Notes under the pieces: model-generated
Told to the model about the DNA's origin: nothing
The model's database searches: none
What the model saw: only the letters and a program-made list of their open reading frames with translations
Part shown: one piece after another, positions 1-8,688 of the stretch
How the letters are laid out: every line of letters begins with the position of its first letter
Numbering within the stretch: position 1 is the stretch's first letter
Made by a program: the position numbers and the translations under genes
NCBI RefSeq assembly: GCF_049275935.1
Contig: NZ_CP184830.1
Span: 5,704,001-5,768,000, forward strand
Reading direction: 5' to 3'
DNA length: 64,000 nucleotides
Source: Endozoicomonas_A sp049275935
GTDB lineage: Bacteria > Pseudomonadota > Gammaproteobacteria > Pseudomonadales > Endozoicomonadaceae

Positions 1-194
1 TCTTCAATCAGAGAGATCACCAGCACTGCGCCCCATTTTTTTATAGTGGTAATGTCTGTAGCCAGATCCCGGTTCCAGTCCTCTCCAAACATTGACTGCC
101 CCTTCTTACCGGGTGCAACGGCCATGCCCAGAATTCCACCTCCGGGAATAGAAACGCTATCAATGACTAAAGGATTTGATTGTGATGCTCGCAT
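1..194 (-). CDS. CDKN3-like dual-specificity phosphatase, N-terminal part (partial)
   Basis: This gene starts at ATG 194 and runs off the left edge, so only about 64 codons are visible. The translation begins MRASQSNPLVID and contains IPGGGILGMAVAPGKKG, followed by W-N-R-D-L and K-K-W-G-A-V-L-V-I-S-L-I-E. This order (glycine-rich strand, PGK, WxRDL, WGA..V.LIE) matches the start of the CDKN3/cyclin-dependent-kinase-inhibitor-like tyrosine phosphatases of bacteria. The catalytic HCxxGxxR loop would lie outside the window, so activity cannot be judged. It is divergent from the Fic gene at 442. The family call rests on the N-terminal pattern only. Confidence 0.6.
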   Translation of the reverse strand, partial: MRASQSNPLVIDSVSIPGGGILGMAVAPGKKGQSMFGEDWNRDLATDITTIKKWGAVLVISLIE

Positions 195-355
195 TTAAAT
201 GATTCCCGGACTTTATTCTGAGTTAATAATCGATATTCCCATAGTTTCTGACGGGATCTTTTAGTATATCCGAACAATCCGTTTTTGCAGATTTACGGAA
301 TTAGTTGTGACTGATGTTGTGTTCAGTAGTTTTGATTGACCCTGTAATCTTGTTG

Positions 356-404
356 TTTGAGCCAATTAATACTACTATTTAGCTCATAATTTGAGTCGAT
401 TAAG
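356..404 (+). promoter_or_regulatory. Two 15-bp direct repeats upstream of the Fic gene
   Basis: Positions 356-370 and 390-404 share the pattern TTTGAG(C/T)C(A/G)ATTAA, with a 34-bp start-to-start spacing, just upstream of the Fic start at 442. They lie in AT-rich DNA where a promoter would be expected. The Fic protein ends in a helix-turn-helix-like domain, so autoregulation through these repeats is possible. This is inference. Confidence 0.25.
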
Positions 405-441
405 ATTCACAACCGGCTCACTATCTTGGGTAAACCCGTAA

Positions 442-1584
442 ATGACCGATTATTCACCAACGCTGTGGATCTGGCAAAACAAAGACTGGCCCCAGTTTTG
501 CTGGCAAGAAGAGGCTGTATTACCTCTACTCAGAGAAGTTCGCTTCAGCCTGGGAGTCCTGTTAGGAAAAGCCAGCGCTACCCAGAGTGATAAAGCAGAA
601 GCCTCTGCACTGGACACCCTGCTGGAAAACATCATCACCTCTTCTGCCATCGAAGGTGAACGCCTTAATGCCCAGTCTGTCCGGTCATCACTGGCGAAAC
701 GCCTGAATCTCAAAGGTACTGATGACACTGCCTACCCGACTTCCGAGCGAACCGAAGGGTTGGCAGAAATGATGCTGGATGCAATCACTAACCTGGATGA
801 CCCTCTGAGTCTGGATCGTCTTTTCCAATGGCACCGCTGGCTGTTTCCCAATACAGAGTTTACCTTTCACAAGGTTCAGGCAGGTCAGTTAAGGAGCGAT
901 GAACCCATGCCGGTGGTGTCCGGACGTATTGATCGGCCCACCGTTCATTTTGAAGCACCGCCAAGAAGTGTATTGACCTCAGAGCTGGAGCGATTCTTTG
1001 TCTGGTTTAACCAGAGCAGAAACGATCCAAAGTGTGATCCCCTGCTTCGTGCTGCCATCAGTCATTTCTGGTTTGTGACACTGCATCCTTTTGATGATGG
1101 TAATGGGCGATTAACCCGGGCTATTACCGACCTGGCCCTGGCACAAGCCGATGCCCAAAGCATCCGGCTCTACGCTGTGTCCAGCGCGATTCTGGATAAT
1201 CGCAAAGCGTATTATCAGATCCTGGAACAATCCCAGCGTGGGAAGGTGGACATCACCCACTGGCTGCTCTGGTTTTTACAAATGCTCGATGAAACGATCA
1301 AAGCCTCGTTGAGAAAGATTGATCGTACACTACACAAAACGCGGTTCTGGCAGGCATTTCACGATACGGGGCTTTCCGATGAGCAGATCAAAGTACTTAA
1401 CCGGCTACTCGACGGCGGGGAGAAAGGGTTTGAATCCGGGATCAGTGCATCGCAATACCAGAAGGTGGCAGAAGTCAGCAAGGCTACAGCTACCCGACAT
1501 TTGTCTTATTTATTGAATAAAGGATGTGTTGAGAAATTGCCGGGTGGTGGTCGCAGTACCCGGTATCAGGTCGCTCGTAAATGA
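442..1584 (+). CDS. Fic family AMP-transferase with C-terminal winged helix
   Basis: Fic enzymes transfer AMP (or related groups) to hydroxyl side chains of target proteins. The 380-residue protein has the complete core motif HPFDDGNGR at about residues 215-223, with the catalytic His and the phosphate-binding GNGR. An inhibitory helix motif, SSAIEGE, lies near residues 67-73, so this is a class II, self-inhibited Fic protein. The N-terminus (LWIWQNKDWPQF) matches the DUF4172 extension common in such proteins. Residues about 310-378 look like a winged helix-turn-helix (ASQYQKVAEVSKATATRHL), suggesting DNA binding or dimer control. No antitoxin gene is adjacent. It appears intact; its target is unknown. 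Confidence 0.92.
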   Translation: MTDYSPTLWIWQNKDWPQFCWQEEAVLPLLREVRFSLGVLLGKASATQSDKAEASALDTLLENIITSSAIEGERLNAQSVRSSLAKRLNLKGTDDTAYPTSERTEGLAEMMLDAITNLDDPLSLDRLFQWHRWLFPNTEFTFHKVQAGQLRSDEPMPVVSGRIDRPTVHFEAPPRSVLTSELERFFVWFNQSRNDPKCDPLLRAAISHFWFVTLHPFDDGNGRLTRAITDLALAQADAQSIRLYAVSSAILDNRKAYYQILEQSQRGKVDITHWLLWFLQMLDETIKASLRKIDRTLHKTRFWQAFHDTGLSDEQIKVLNRLLDGGEKGFESGISASQYQKVAEVSKATATRHLSYLLNKGCVEKLPGGGRSTRYQVARK

Positions 1585-2118
1585 TCAGACGCTACATATC
1601 AACTACCGGAATGTTCTCTTGTCGTGACGGAGCAATAGCCATAACCGGGTCAATCACCAAAGCGATATGTGTTCCAAAAGTCGCTTATTCCGTTCCATGT
1701 AAACACTTCAGCAAGGCCAAACCAGACTGCGCCAGCGATCATTGAGGAAATAAGTCAGCAATGTGTTTGGCATTTACGCAGCATGACGTTCTTTAGTAAT
1801 CCTGAGCCAATTCGCAGCCCCTGATGATGATTGTCAACGGCGGGCCGCCCCACATAACTCCGGCTTATGCGCATGTGACAAGGCTGATAACTCATCCAAA
1901 GCTGAAAGTCTTATAGCACCTACAGCCGCTTTGTAATCCATTAGATCCAGATATCGGACTCTGCGATGCCAGCACCAACCTGTGTCTGGACCGCCAGAGG
2001 ATCAGACATATCCTGCAGCTCTTCTGCCACGACAGTCACATGTCATAGTCAATGGCGCCTGCAAATGCGTGTGGAGGAATTTTTTTCACTAAAAGATCCG
2101 GATAAAGTTTGTAAATAG
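1585..2118. other. Non-coding gap between Fic gene and alkyl sulfatase gene
   Basis: I see no convincing gene here on either strand. All frames are broken by stops, and the composition resembles decayed coding DNA more than a regulatory region. No IS termini were recognised. Confidence 0.5.
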
Positions 2119-2165
2119 AAAAAAAGGTTGAGATGACTACTGTCGTTCATCCCAACCAAAAAATC
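2119..2165 (-). terminator. Rho-independent terminator of the alkyl sulfatase gene
   Basis: An 11-bp stem (2126-2136 with 2147-2157, one G-U pair) is followed by a T run on the minus strand. It sits 16 bp past the sulfatase stop codon. Confidence 0.8.
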
Positions 2166-2180
2166 ATTCAAAGAAAGTCA

Positions 2181-4199
2181 TTAGCTGGCAGGCATTGGAA
2201 TGATCTCAAACATTCCGTCAAAGTCATCCAGAGTTGCTGACAGCTTTTCTATCAGCTCTGCGTTGCCTTTGATCTCAGCATCACCTGACTTCAGGAGGGT
2301 TGTCAGGGAAGTTTGACCCAGCGCCATTTTTGTCAGGTCAGTTTTTTGAATGACCAGTTCAACATCAGTCTCCGGCAGTGTTTCCACTTCTATATTACTC
2401 ATATTGGCGTTTGAAACTTCACCAAAAAAGCGCTGCTCCAAGTCCGGGTGATAAAGGCCAAAACTAAAGTCTAAACCCGCCTGCTCCGCTTTTTCGGCAT
2501 TGAGGCGAACCGCCAGAAAGTCAAGAAACATGCCTGTTGGCGTATTAGCAATAACATCGGCAGAGGCCAGCTTAATGGATGGTTTGATCTCTCCGGTTCT
2601 TAACTCCACTGCACCTTGCAGGTAGGAGTTGCGCCACGCCATGGTTTCTGACTGATAACCCTGTTGCTCAAAGCTGTCAGCCAGTGCATAGCGATAATCC
2701 AGATTATCCGGGTGACATTGCACCAGATCGTTGAACAGCTGGGATGCTTCTTGATATTGCCCGTTATTGAAGTGTGAAACTCCTGCGCTATAAAGTGCCT
2801 CTGCACCCGCTGCATCCACATAAACACAGGACTTGTCTCTGGTTTCAAGCGGGTTGGTGTTTACCGGGTTCATATCGTGATAACCAAGATATAAATTGAC
2901 CACCGCGCGAGCGTTGTGACTGTATGAACCGTGGTAGCCATTGGTGTGCCAGGTCTGCTTTTGAACCTCTGGCACCAGCTTCTCAATTTCACGACCTACG
3001 TCGTTAATAGTGGTGCCATGGTTGGCCAGGCGCATGGCCTGATTGTGAATAAAGCCATAGTTATCCCGCTGCAGGGTCATATACTCGGCAATTTCGTTGT
3101 TTTCAGTGGCGGGATCATTCCAGACTGGTGCAGAGTGTGCAGCGTGAATACTGTCAACCATTCCGGAATCCACAAAACGCATTTTCAGTTCAGTCAGATA
3201 CTTGGTCCAGACCAGAGCATCACGAACTTTTGCTCCCCGGAAAGTGTAGATGTTATGCATGCCGTCATAAGTGAGCTCAGCGGTATTGAGTGAGCGGTAT
3301 TGCGGAACATAGAGCACCATTTCCGCAGGTGCTTCAGCGCCCGGCATATTTATGGCATGAAACTCCAGGCCATCAATATTAATCACTTTTTCACGTGACG
3401 TAATTTCTGTCGTAGGCGCCACAAGAGTGACCTCGCCCCTTGACGTACCCAACCCCAGAGCATTGTCAACGATGCCTTTGGTACTATTGGTTAACGTTGT
3501 TCCATACTGATAGTTTGCCCGGCGGCCCATAGCAGTACCGGCGATGACGTTTTCGTCAGCCAGCTCTTTGATGAAATCTTTTGGCGCGTAGATTTGCGCG
3601 CCTTCGGCGAAGTTGCCGGACTCATAGACACCCCTGGAACCACCAAAGTGATCAGCATGCATATGGGAGTAAATCATCCCGGTAATTTTATGCTCACCAT
3701 TGATTTCAGGCAGGTGTGTTTTGGCAAAATCCCAGGCAGCTGCAGCCGCTTCCCGGGACAACAACGGATCATGAATGACATAGCCGTTTTTGGATCGATA
3801 AATGGTCATATTGGATAGATCAGCCCCGCGAATCTGATAGACACCATCCGTCACCTGATACAAGCCACCCGCCGTATAATTCAGCATACCCTGACGCCAG
3901 ATAGACGGATTCACCGTGGCAGGTATTTCGTCAATCGACATATCCGTCATGTACTGAAAACGATTTTTCAGCTCTCCCGCAGCATGATTGCCAAATTCTG
4001 TGATCAGCCCTTTGCGGGTACGTTCAAAAGCGGATACATCTTTCCATGGCAGGTTTTTTGCCAGATTCTGGTTTGCCTGTTCAGTATGGGCAGTGGCAGG
4101 TTTGCCCTGATAGTCCTCAAGGCTGGTATATTCAGCACTTGCATTAAACGACGCAAGAATAGCAAGGGTAATAGCTGATAGAGTCTGTGTCGGTTTCAT
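2181..4199 (-). CDS. Exported alkyl/aryl sulfatase, SdsA1-type metallo-beta-lactamase fold
   Basis: Likely hydrolyses primary alkyl sulfates (SDS-like) to alcohol and sulfate in the periplasm. The 672-residue length fits the SdsA1/BDS1 family. A cleavable signal peptide ends near ASA at residues 20-22. The zinc motif SHMHADHFGG spans about 178-187, and further family blocks follow (NMPGAEAPAEMVLYVP; THGSYSHNARAV-like NGYHGSYSHNARAV). The C-terminal 130 residues match the SCP2-like lipid-binding domain of the family. The start has an AAGGA ribosome site. A LysR-type gene is divergently placed 109 bp away, the usual arrangement for regulator and target, so substrate-responsive control by it is likely. 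Confidence 0.93.
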   Translation of the reverse strand: MKPTQTLSAITLAILASFNASAEYTSLEDYQGKPATAHTEQANQNLAKNLPWKDVSAFERTRKGLITEFGNHAAGELKNRFQYMTDMSIDEIPATVNPSIWRQGMLNYTAGGLYQVTDGVYQIRGADLSNMTIYRSKNGYVIHDPLLSREAAAAAWDFAKTHLPEINGEHKITGMIYSHMHADHFGGSRGVYESGNFAEGAQIYAPKDFIKELADENVIAGTAMGRRANYQYGTTLTNSTKGIVDNALGLGTSRGEVTLVAPTTEITSREKVINIDGLEFHAINMPGAEAPAEMVLYVPQYRSLNTAELTYDGMHNIYTFRGAKVRDALVWTKYLTELKMRFVDSGMVDSIHAAHSAPVWNDPATENNEIAEYMTLQRDNYGFIHNQAMRLANHGTTINDVGREIEKLVPEVQKQTWHTNGYHGSYSHNARAVVNLYLGYHDMNPVNTNPLETRDKSCVYVDAAGAEALYSAGVSHFNNGQYQEASQLFNDLVQCHPDNLDYRYALADSFEQQGYQSETMAWRNSYLQGAVELRTGEIKPSIKLASADVIANTPTGMFLDFLAVRLNAEKAEQAGLDFSFGLYHPDLEQRFFGEVSNANMSNIEVETLPETDVELVIQKTDLTKMALGQTSLTTLLKSGDAEIKGNAELIEKLSATLDDFDGMFEIIPMPAS

Positions 4200-4308
4200 A
4201 GTGGTCCTTATTCACAGTTGAACTGAAGACTCGATCACTTTAATGGCTAAATTCATAATGATAAATTTACGATTTTTTAGTTTAATCATCACTGCTGGTT
4301 ATATATTG

Positions 4309-5220
4309 ATGAAAGCATCAAAGTTCGACCTTAATCTCCTGCGAGTTTTTCTGGCGGTCTATCGCTATCAATCAATCACAGTGGCGGCTGAGGTTATGGA
4401 GCTAACCCAGCCCGGCGTCAGTGGCGCATTAAAGAGAATGCAAAACCAATTGGGAGATACCCTGTTTGTTCGTGATGGCCGAGGCATTGCGCCAACGGAT
4501 TTTGCCCACGAAATAGCCCGCCAGATTGAGCCCGCCCTGGAAACTATAAACAATACTCTCATTGATATGCAGGGACTCAGCCATCATGGAAAGCGCCGGT
4601 TCATCGTGTATACCCCAGAGCCCGTAATGCTGATACTGCTCCCCAAGATTGAAGCTGACTCAACATTGGAAAACCGGGAAATAGTGCTTTTCCCAACACC
4701 GACCACTGAGGAAGAGTTACTTGATAAGCTCAATTTACGGCAAGCGGATTTAGCAATAGATTTTGCTCATGTCTCCACCTTATCTTATTTTTCCCAGCCT
4801 TTGTTTACTGACCAGATCTGCCTGATTGCCAGCCAATCCCACCCCAGAATCCAGGGAAGCGTTACAGCTGAGCAGTTTTATCAGGAAAAACATATAACGT
4901 TGAAACTAAGGCGTGAAAATACATTTTTGGCAGACTCTTTTACGCAAGAGCCCCTGCAACCAAGGAAGGTTATGGCTGAGTGCGACTCCCTGCTTGCGTT
5001 AATGGCTCTGGTAGCCAGTAGTGAAAGTATTGGCACTATGAGCAGCAGTCTGGCAAAGATGTTTTCTCAACAATTTGGTTTACAGATCATGAAAATACCG
5101 TTTCGTTCTTTGCCCATTAACTACAAATTGCTAGCCCATAGCCGGGTCCGGAATAGCAAAACCAACTGCTGGTTGCGCAGTAAAATTCTGTCTTATGTCA
5201 CAGAGTTAAGGGGTGAATAG
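4309..5220 (+). CDS. LysR family transcriptional regulator
   Basis: The N-terminal winged helix-turn-helix is clear: MKASKFDLNLLRVFLAVYR, then SITVAAEVMELTQPGVSGALKRM, where A-A-x-x-L-x-x-x-Q-P-x-V-S is the LysR recognition helix. The remaining 220 residues form the usual substrate-binding co-inducer domain. I chose ATG 4309 because LysR proteins start within ten residues of this helix; the frame is open to 4243 but the extra residues would be a hydrophobic tail not seen in the family. There is no strong ribosome site at either start. Its position opposite the alkyl sulfatase gene suggests it controls that gene. Length (303 residues) is normal. Confidence 0.9.
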   Translation: MKASKFDLNLLRVFLAVYRYQSITVAAEVMELTQPGVSGALKRMQNQLGDTLFVRDGRGIAPTDFAHEIARQIEPALETINNTLIDMQGLSHHGKRRFIVYTPEPVMLILLPKIEADSTLENREIVLFPTPTTEEELLDKLNLRQADLAIDFAHVSTLSYFSQPLFTDQICLIASQSHPRIQGSVTAEQFYQEKHITLKLRRENTFLADSFTQEPLQPRKVMAECDSLLALMALVASSESIGTMSSSLAKMFSQQFGLQIMKIPFRSLPINYKLLAHSRVRNSKTNCWLRSKILSYVTELRGE

Positions 5221-5757
5221 AAAAGGGCGGGCAGATCATTCCTGAAAAAGCTCCGTGACGGCACGATTCTGGATGGACTTCTTTGCTATCTTCCAGAACT
5301 CAAGTGCTCAGGAGGGTGTCAAAAAAGTAGCAAGCAAAGCTGCTGATGAGCAGGCAATTCCCCACACCGCAGGTAAATCACGCAGAGATATGACAGAAGC
5401 AAGCATTCAACAGACCTGTCCCAGGTACTTTCATACTCTTTTTAATGCAACTGGTGAAGGCACCTGACCACTTTCAGCATAAATTAGCCGGATCGAACCA
5501 GGTTGGCCGTAGAAATTCAGGTATAACCACAGATGATGAAAACCGGACAGGTTTGAGAAACTACAACCAATGGACAAAGGGGGAGCAAAGGACTTGCTTG
5601 CAAGATGCATGCAAGGAAGGCCAACAACAGGCTGACGCCATTTCGAAGCTTCTCTGGAAACGTCAATCGCAAGATTGGCGTTTTTTTTCGTCTGGTTGTA
5701 CCTTCAACAACGCACTTCAGCAATGCGCCAGCCAAAAGTTCTTATCGTGTCAGATCA
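5221..5757. other. Gene-poor stretch after the LysR gene
   Basis: No convincing gene. A short open frame at 5255-5467 has no recognisable domain. The one clear element is the terminator at 5661-5688. The region continues into transposase and amylase-like debris, so it is probably decayed DNA. Confidence 0.45.
5661..5688 (+). terminator. Rho-independent terminator hairpin
   Basis: CGTCAATC, loop GCAA, GATTGGCG, then eight T residues: a compact stem and T run on the plus strand. The LysR gene ends 440 bp upstream, so the transcript it ends is uncertain. Confidence 0.75.
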
Positions 5758-6090
5758 TCACCGCAGCATCCACATTTTAGCCCTGCGCCCCGGTATGTAT
5801 AGCCTACGCCATTGGCTGTTTACTATGAATGTGTCAGCAGGTTCGATGACATCAAAGTAAGTTTGATGCCAGAAGAATTTGTGCTCCTCTGTATTTACCC
5901 AATACTCCTGGCCATGTTCACACTTGTTGATACCAACCACCGCAGCGGCGTCAGGCTCACCTCGGCTAAAAAGAAGAAAACAATCACCCTGCCCTATTAT
6001 TCTCATTGGTAGCCCCTGGTTGGTTCTGTGAACTTCGAGCAACAGATTCTTGGCATCTTCATCCTTAATTCGCGTAAGCCCCCCAAGCTC
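5758..6090 (-). pseudogene. Fragment resembling the C-terminal beta domain of an alpha-amylase-like protein
   Basis: The readable minus-strand frame gives GLPMRIIGQGDCFLLFSRG, then AAVVGINKCEHGQEYWVNT, and ends VNSQWRRLYIPGRRAKMWML with a stop. Serial short beta strands with a terminal W-R..YIPGR pattern resemble the C-terminal domain that follows the barrel in some GH13 enzymes. No barrel, catalytic residues or credible start remain. Upstream it joins a transposase remnant through an inverted repeat, so it is a broken leftover. The family assignment is tentative. Confidence 0.3.
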
Positions 6091-6110
6091 GTTGAAGGTC
6101 TTACGCGAAT
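6068..6110. repeat. 11-bp perfect inverted repeat
   Basis: ATTCGCGTAAG at 6068-6078 is matched by its complement at 6100-6110. Weaker complementarity (ATCTTCAT / GAAGAT) extends outward. It marks the junction between the amylase-like fragment and the transposase remnant, so it may be an IS end or a rearrangement scar. Confidence 0.6.
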
Positions 6111-6124
6111 GAAGATGAGAGCCG

Positions 6125-6254
6125 GTTACAGCAACGCTCGTCAGCAAACAGCGCCATGAATATCACGTTTTCCTGACAAGCCCTGGCAATCCGGGGACTG
6201 GAAGTTATGCTGTGGAATAGGCGAACAGAACCGCCTTTAATAACATGGCAGGGT
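6125..6254 (-). pseudogene. N-terminal transposase remnant (DUF772 type, IS1182/IS5-like)
   Basis: Minus-strand translation gives DPAMLLKAVLFAYST, then after a one-base shift ITSSPRIARACQENVIFMAL. In intact transposases of this type these are continuous (HPAMLLKVVLFAYS..G..SSR.I...C..N..F.AL). The frame is broken and the catalytic domain is missing. Confidence 0.6.
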
Positions 6255-6279
6255 CATCAGCTGGGCACCTGCCGCCGAA

Positions 6280-7389
6280 CTACAAACTCTGATAATTTGC
6301 CCTGTGGTAGAGTTTGTAAATCAGGTAGCCCACAGAAGCAATCACACCAATTAAAACAAACGCTGCAACTTCTCCAGCTATTCCTTCTCCGATGGAGTCA
6401 GCAGTTTTTTTGCCAGAATGCTTTGGATCAGGTTTACCTTTACAACCTGGCATACAGCCTTTGGGTCTGCAAATCACAGATTTGCTGCCGGTCAACGACG
6501 AATTAGACCACGTATACTGGGCTGAACAAGATTTGCATGTAATAAAATCACCCTTCCTCTCATAATCCATTTCATCAGAATTAAAAGCGTACGAAGAGTT
6601 GAATGTACACTGCTCTTTTGACTTGGGGTTAACGCATGACCCATTTACATCAAGACCTGCAACACCTTCTGGTGATATAACTTCACTACAATTGTACATC
6701 CCCCTTTCTCGGCAATGAAAATAATAAGTATCGTTAGCCCTTGGACATCCGGGGTCATAGTCTTTTGCAGAAGCGTTTAATAAGTAGGATGACCTGATGC
6801 AAGTATCGCTTACCACTACGCAGAACAGCTGGTTTCTTAGTCTAACCGGAGCCCCATCAGGGATACTGATATCCGATGGCAGCTTGATCATTGTTTGCAC
6901 TCCGGAATTTTGCTGGCTATCAAAGATAAAATAATGCTTTGTAACATTCATCTCTTCATCGCCTTGTTGCATGTAATAAGCCGTTAGCTCAATTCCATTT
7001 GTAACATTAACGGTACTCAATACAGGCGGTTGATAGGGCAAGTTATCAGCATAAAGATCTATAGACAGGAGACCTGCTGTAGCCGACCGATTATGTGAAG
7101 TTTGAATATGGCCAAGCTTCACGCTACCGGGACTCAGTACATTTATGTCAACGGCTTGCATGAATAGCGCGAGTATTTGCTTGGCGCAGGATGGCGAGGT
7201 AAAAATATGCTTTTTTGAAACCCGCACCCCAATACAAGGTTGAGCCTTTTCTGCAATGTAAATCCGGGGTTGAAAGTAAACAAGATTTTCGAAAGCGTTG
7301 CCCTGCGTATTTTCTTCGGCAAAGCTTTGAGCAGATAAAATTAGCAATAACAAACAATAGAAAAATGTTTTGTAGTTGTGCAGTCTCAT
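6280..7389 (-). CDS. Membrane-anchored trypsin-like protein lacking catalytic residues
   Basis: Start ATG 7389 is preferred over an upstream GTG because AGAGG precedes it. A signal peptide (FFYCLLLLILSAQSFA) leads a 369-residue protein. The first half resembles a chymotrypsin fold: PCIGVRVSKKHIFTSPSCAK aligns with the usual GxLIS..HVLTAAHC, with His replaced by Ser, and SIPDGAPVRLRNQLFCVV aligns with GDSGGPL..., with the catalytic Ser replaced. The second half is Cys-rich (RGMYNCSE, CKSCSAQY, GCMPGCKG) and ends in a transmembrane helix (AAFVLIGVIASVGYLIYKLY) and a short basic tail. It is probably a surface or periplasmic binding protein rather than a protease. The fold call is by eye. Confidence 0.55.
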   Translation of the reverse strand: MRLHNYKTFFYCLLLLILSAQSFAEENTQGNAFENLVYFQPRIYIAEKAQPCIGVRVSKKHIFTSPSCAKQILALFMQAVDINVLSPGSVKLGHIQTSHNRSATAGLLSIDLYADNLPYQPPVLSTVNVTNGIELTAYYMQQGDEEMNVTKHYFIFDSQQNSGVQTMIKLPSDISIPDGAPVRLRNQLFCVVVSDTCIRSSYLLNASAKDYDPGCPRANDTYYFHCRERGMYNCSEVISPEGVAGLDVNGSCVNPKSKEQCTFNSSYAFNSDEMDYERKGDFITCKSCSAQYTWSNSSLTGSKSVICRPKGCMPGCKGKPDPKHSGKKTADSIGEGIAGEVAAFVLIGVIASVGYLIYKLYHRANYQSL

Positions 7390-7797
7390 AATAAATAACC
7401 TCTGATGAATTAACACTTACGCCGCCTGCTTATTTACAGCGGGTAGCGCTGCCGTAGCAGTTAGACTCGGAAAAACCTTCAGGCAGTAAAAAATACTGAA
7501 GCAGGTATGTACCAAGGCAATTGTTTTCATGATATTCATACACACAGCAGGCTTTAGAAGACCTGAGAGATACGATAGAAGCGACGATGCAGTATAGCTT
7601 GTAGCGCTCGGTCTGGACTGAAAACCTGAGCAAGCTTCAAGGCATAAAATCCTACGTTTCAGACCTGGAAAAAAATATCAGTTCGAAACGTAGAGTTGAA
7701 CAGAAGTAAGCGAACAGACTCCCTCCAGGAGGCCGACCGAACAGATAAAAACATCAGACACCTGACCGGAAAGACACCTGAAAGTGATCTAGGAGCC
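7390..7797. other. Gap between pseudo-protease gene and IS66 remnant
   Basis: No gene is supported. A short Cys-rich minus-strand frame at 7430-7633 has no family signature. The part next to 7797 is probably the decayed rest of the IS66 element. Confidence 0.4.
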
Positions 7798-7989
7798 TTA
7801 GACCGAGAATAGCGCCCGTAGCGAGGACGGCAGGCTGCTAGAGGTTTTTTCCAGCTTTCGTTTCCAGTATCCAAATTTGGATACCCGGATGTCGTGCTGC
7901 TTGCACCAGGCATTCTGGGACAGTCCCGACGCCTGCCAGGCCTGGATGCGTTCTTGCCATTCATTGTGCTCGGGTGAGTTTTTTGCCAT
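7798..7989 (-). pseudogene. tnpA: Truncated IS66-family accessory protein TnpA
   Basis: The N-terminus EWQERIQAWQASGLSQNAWC, then KQHDIRVSKFGYWKRKLE, is the helix-turn-helix start of the small IS66 protein TnpA. A GGAGG ribosome site precedes ATG 7989. The frame stops after 63 codons, whereas the family is usually over 100 residues. No TnpB or transposase TnpC is nearby, so this is an IS66 remnant. Confidence 0.7.
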
Positions 7990-8082
7990 ACCGGCCTCCG
8001 TTTTCTTGGGAGGCTTATCATTTCAGGCTGGAGTTTGATTCTGAAGTACGTGGGCTTGTTTGGCGTTTACGGTTTAACAACC

Positions 8083-8359
8083 AGGATCCACGTTGCGACG
8101 GATGCGCTTGGTAATCCTCTTCGCTTCATTCTCACGGCTGGACAAGCATCAGAATACGGACAGGCAAATGCTCTGATAGAGTGATTTTCAGCGGACTCCG
8201 TTCTTGCTGACAAGGGATATGACTCAAATGCATTCCTCCTCGAGGTCAAGAAGTCAGTTGCTGAAGCAGTGATTCCCCCGAAGTGAAATCGGGTAGATCA
8301 GCAAAAATATGACAAAGAAATCTACAAGGAGCAAAATCTAATAGTGAGAAAACGTGAGT
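8083..8359 (+). pseudogene. IS5-family (IS427-like) transposase fragment with two internal stops
   Basis: One plus-strand frame reads RIHVATDALGNPLRFILTAG, QASEYGQANALIE, stop, FSADSVLADKGYDSNAFLLE, VKKSVAEAVIPPK, stop, NRVDQQKYDKEIYKEQNLI. The T-D-A-L-G-N-P and ADKGYDS segments carry two acidic residues of the DDE core of IS5 transposases. The two in-frame TGA codons and missing ends show it is dead. It ends ten bases from the left tRNA-Leu repeat. Confidence 0.8.
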
Positions 8360-8368
8360 AACAGGTAC

Positions 8369-8423
8369 AAAAAAAGCCTCCCATTTCTGGAAGACTTTTT
8401 GGAGTTGGTGCCCGGAGCCGGAA
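8369..8423 (-). repeat. Left copy of a 55-bp direct repeat: 3' end of tRNA-Leu plus its terminator
   Basis: This stretch is identical to 17814-17868, which covers the last 18 bases of tRNA-Leu(UAA) and the terminator just downstream. Both copies have the same orientation. Only the 3' end of the tRNA is present here, the usual scar (distal att site) of integration at a tRNA gene. Confidence 0.85.
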
Positions 8424-8688
8424 AATTAATCCTGGATATTCCAGTTACTTACAGAATTAGTGGTAATCCTGTTGTGATCAAAAAATTTGAACGTTGCCAG
8501 CATCACCTGTTTTCCGGGTACTTTCAGGGTGCCTGTGTTCGGAGTCCGTCTGGGCAGTAATATTAGCCATGATTTTTCAATCACGCCCTGCGCGAATTTC
8601 ACGGGACTTGATAAGGAAAAATCCTTTTCATGCGCGTAGCGTCGCCTGTTGACCCGTCGGACAGAACCGTCATGGCAGAGCAATCCTG

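Noticed and set aside
5255..5467. 70-codon plus-strand frame after LysR
   Set aside because: No domain, no ribosome site, and lies in decayed DNA.
7430..7633. 67-codon Cys-rich minus-strand frame
   Set aside because: No conserved pattern or ribosome site; probably chance.
8354..8560. 68-codon plus-strand frame
   Set aside because: It begins across the duplicated tRNA-Leu 3' end and terminator, which explains the sequence.
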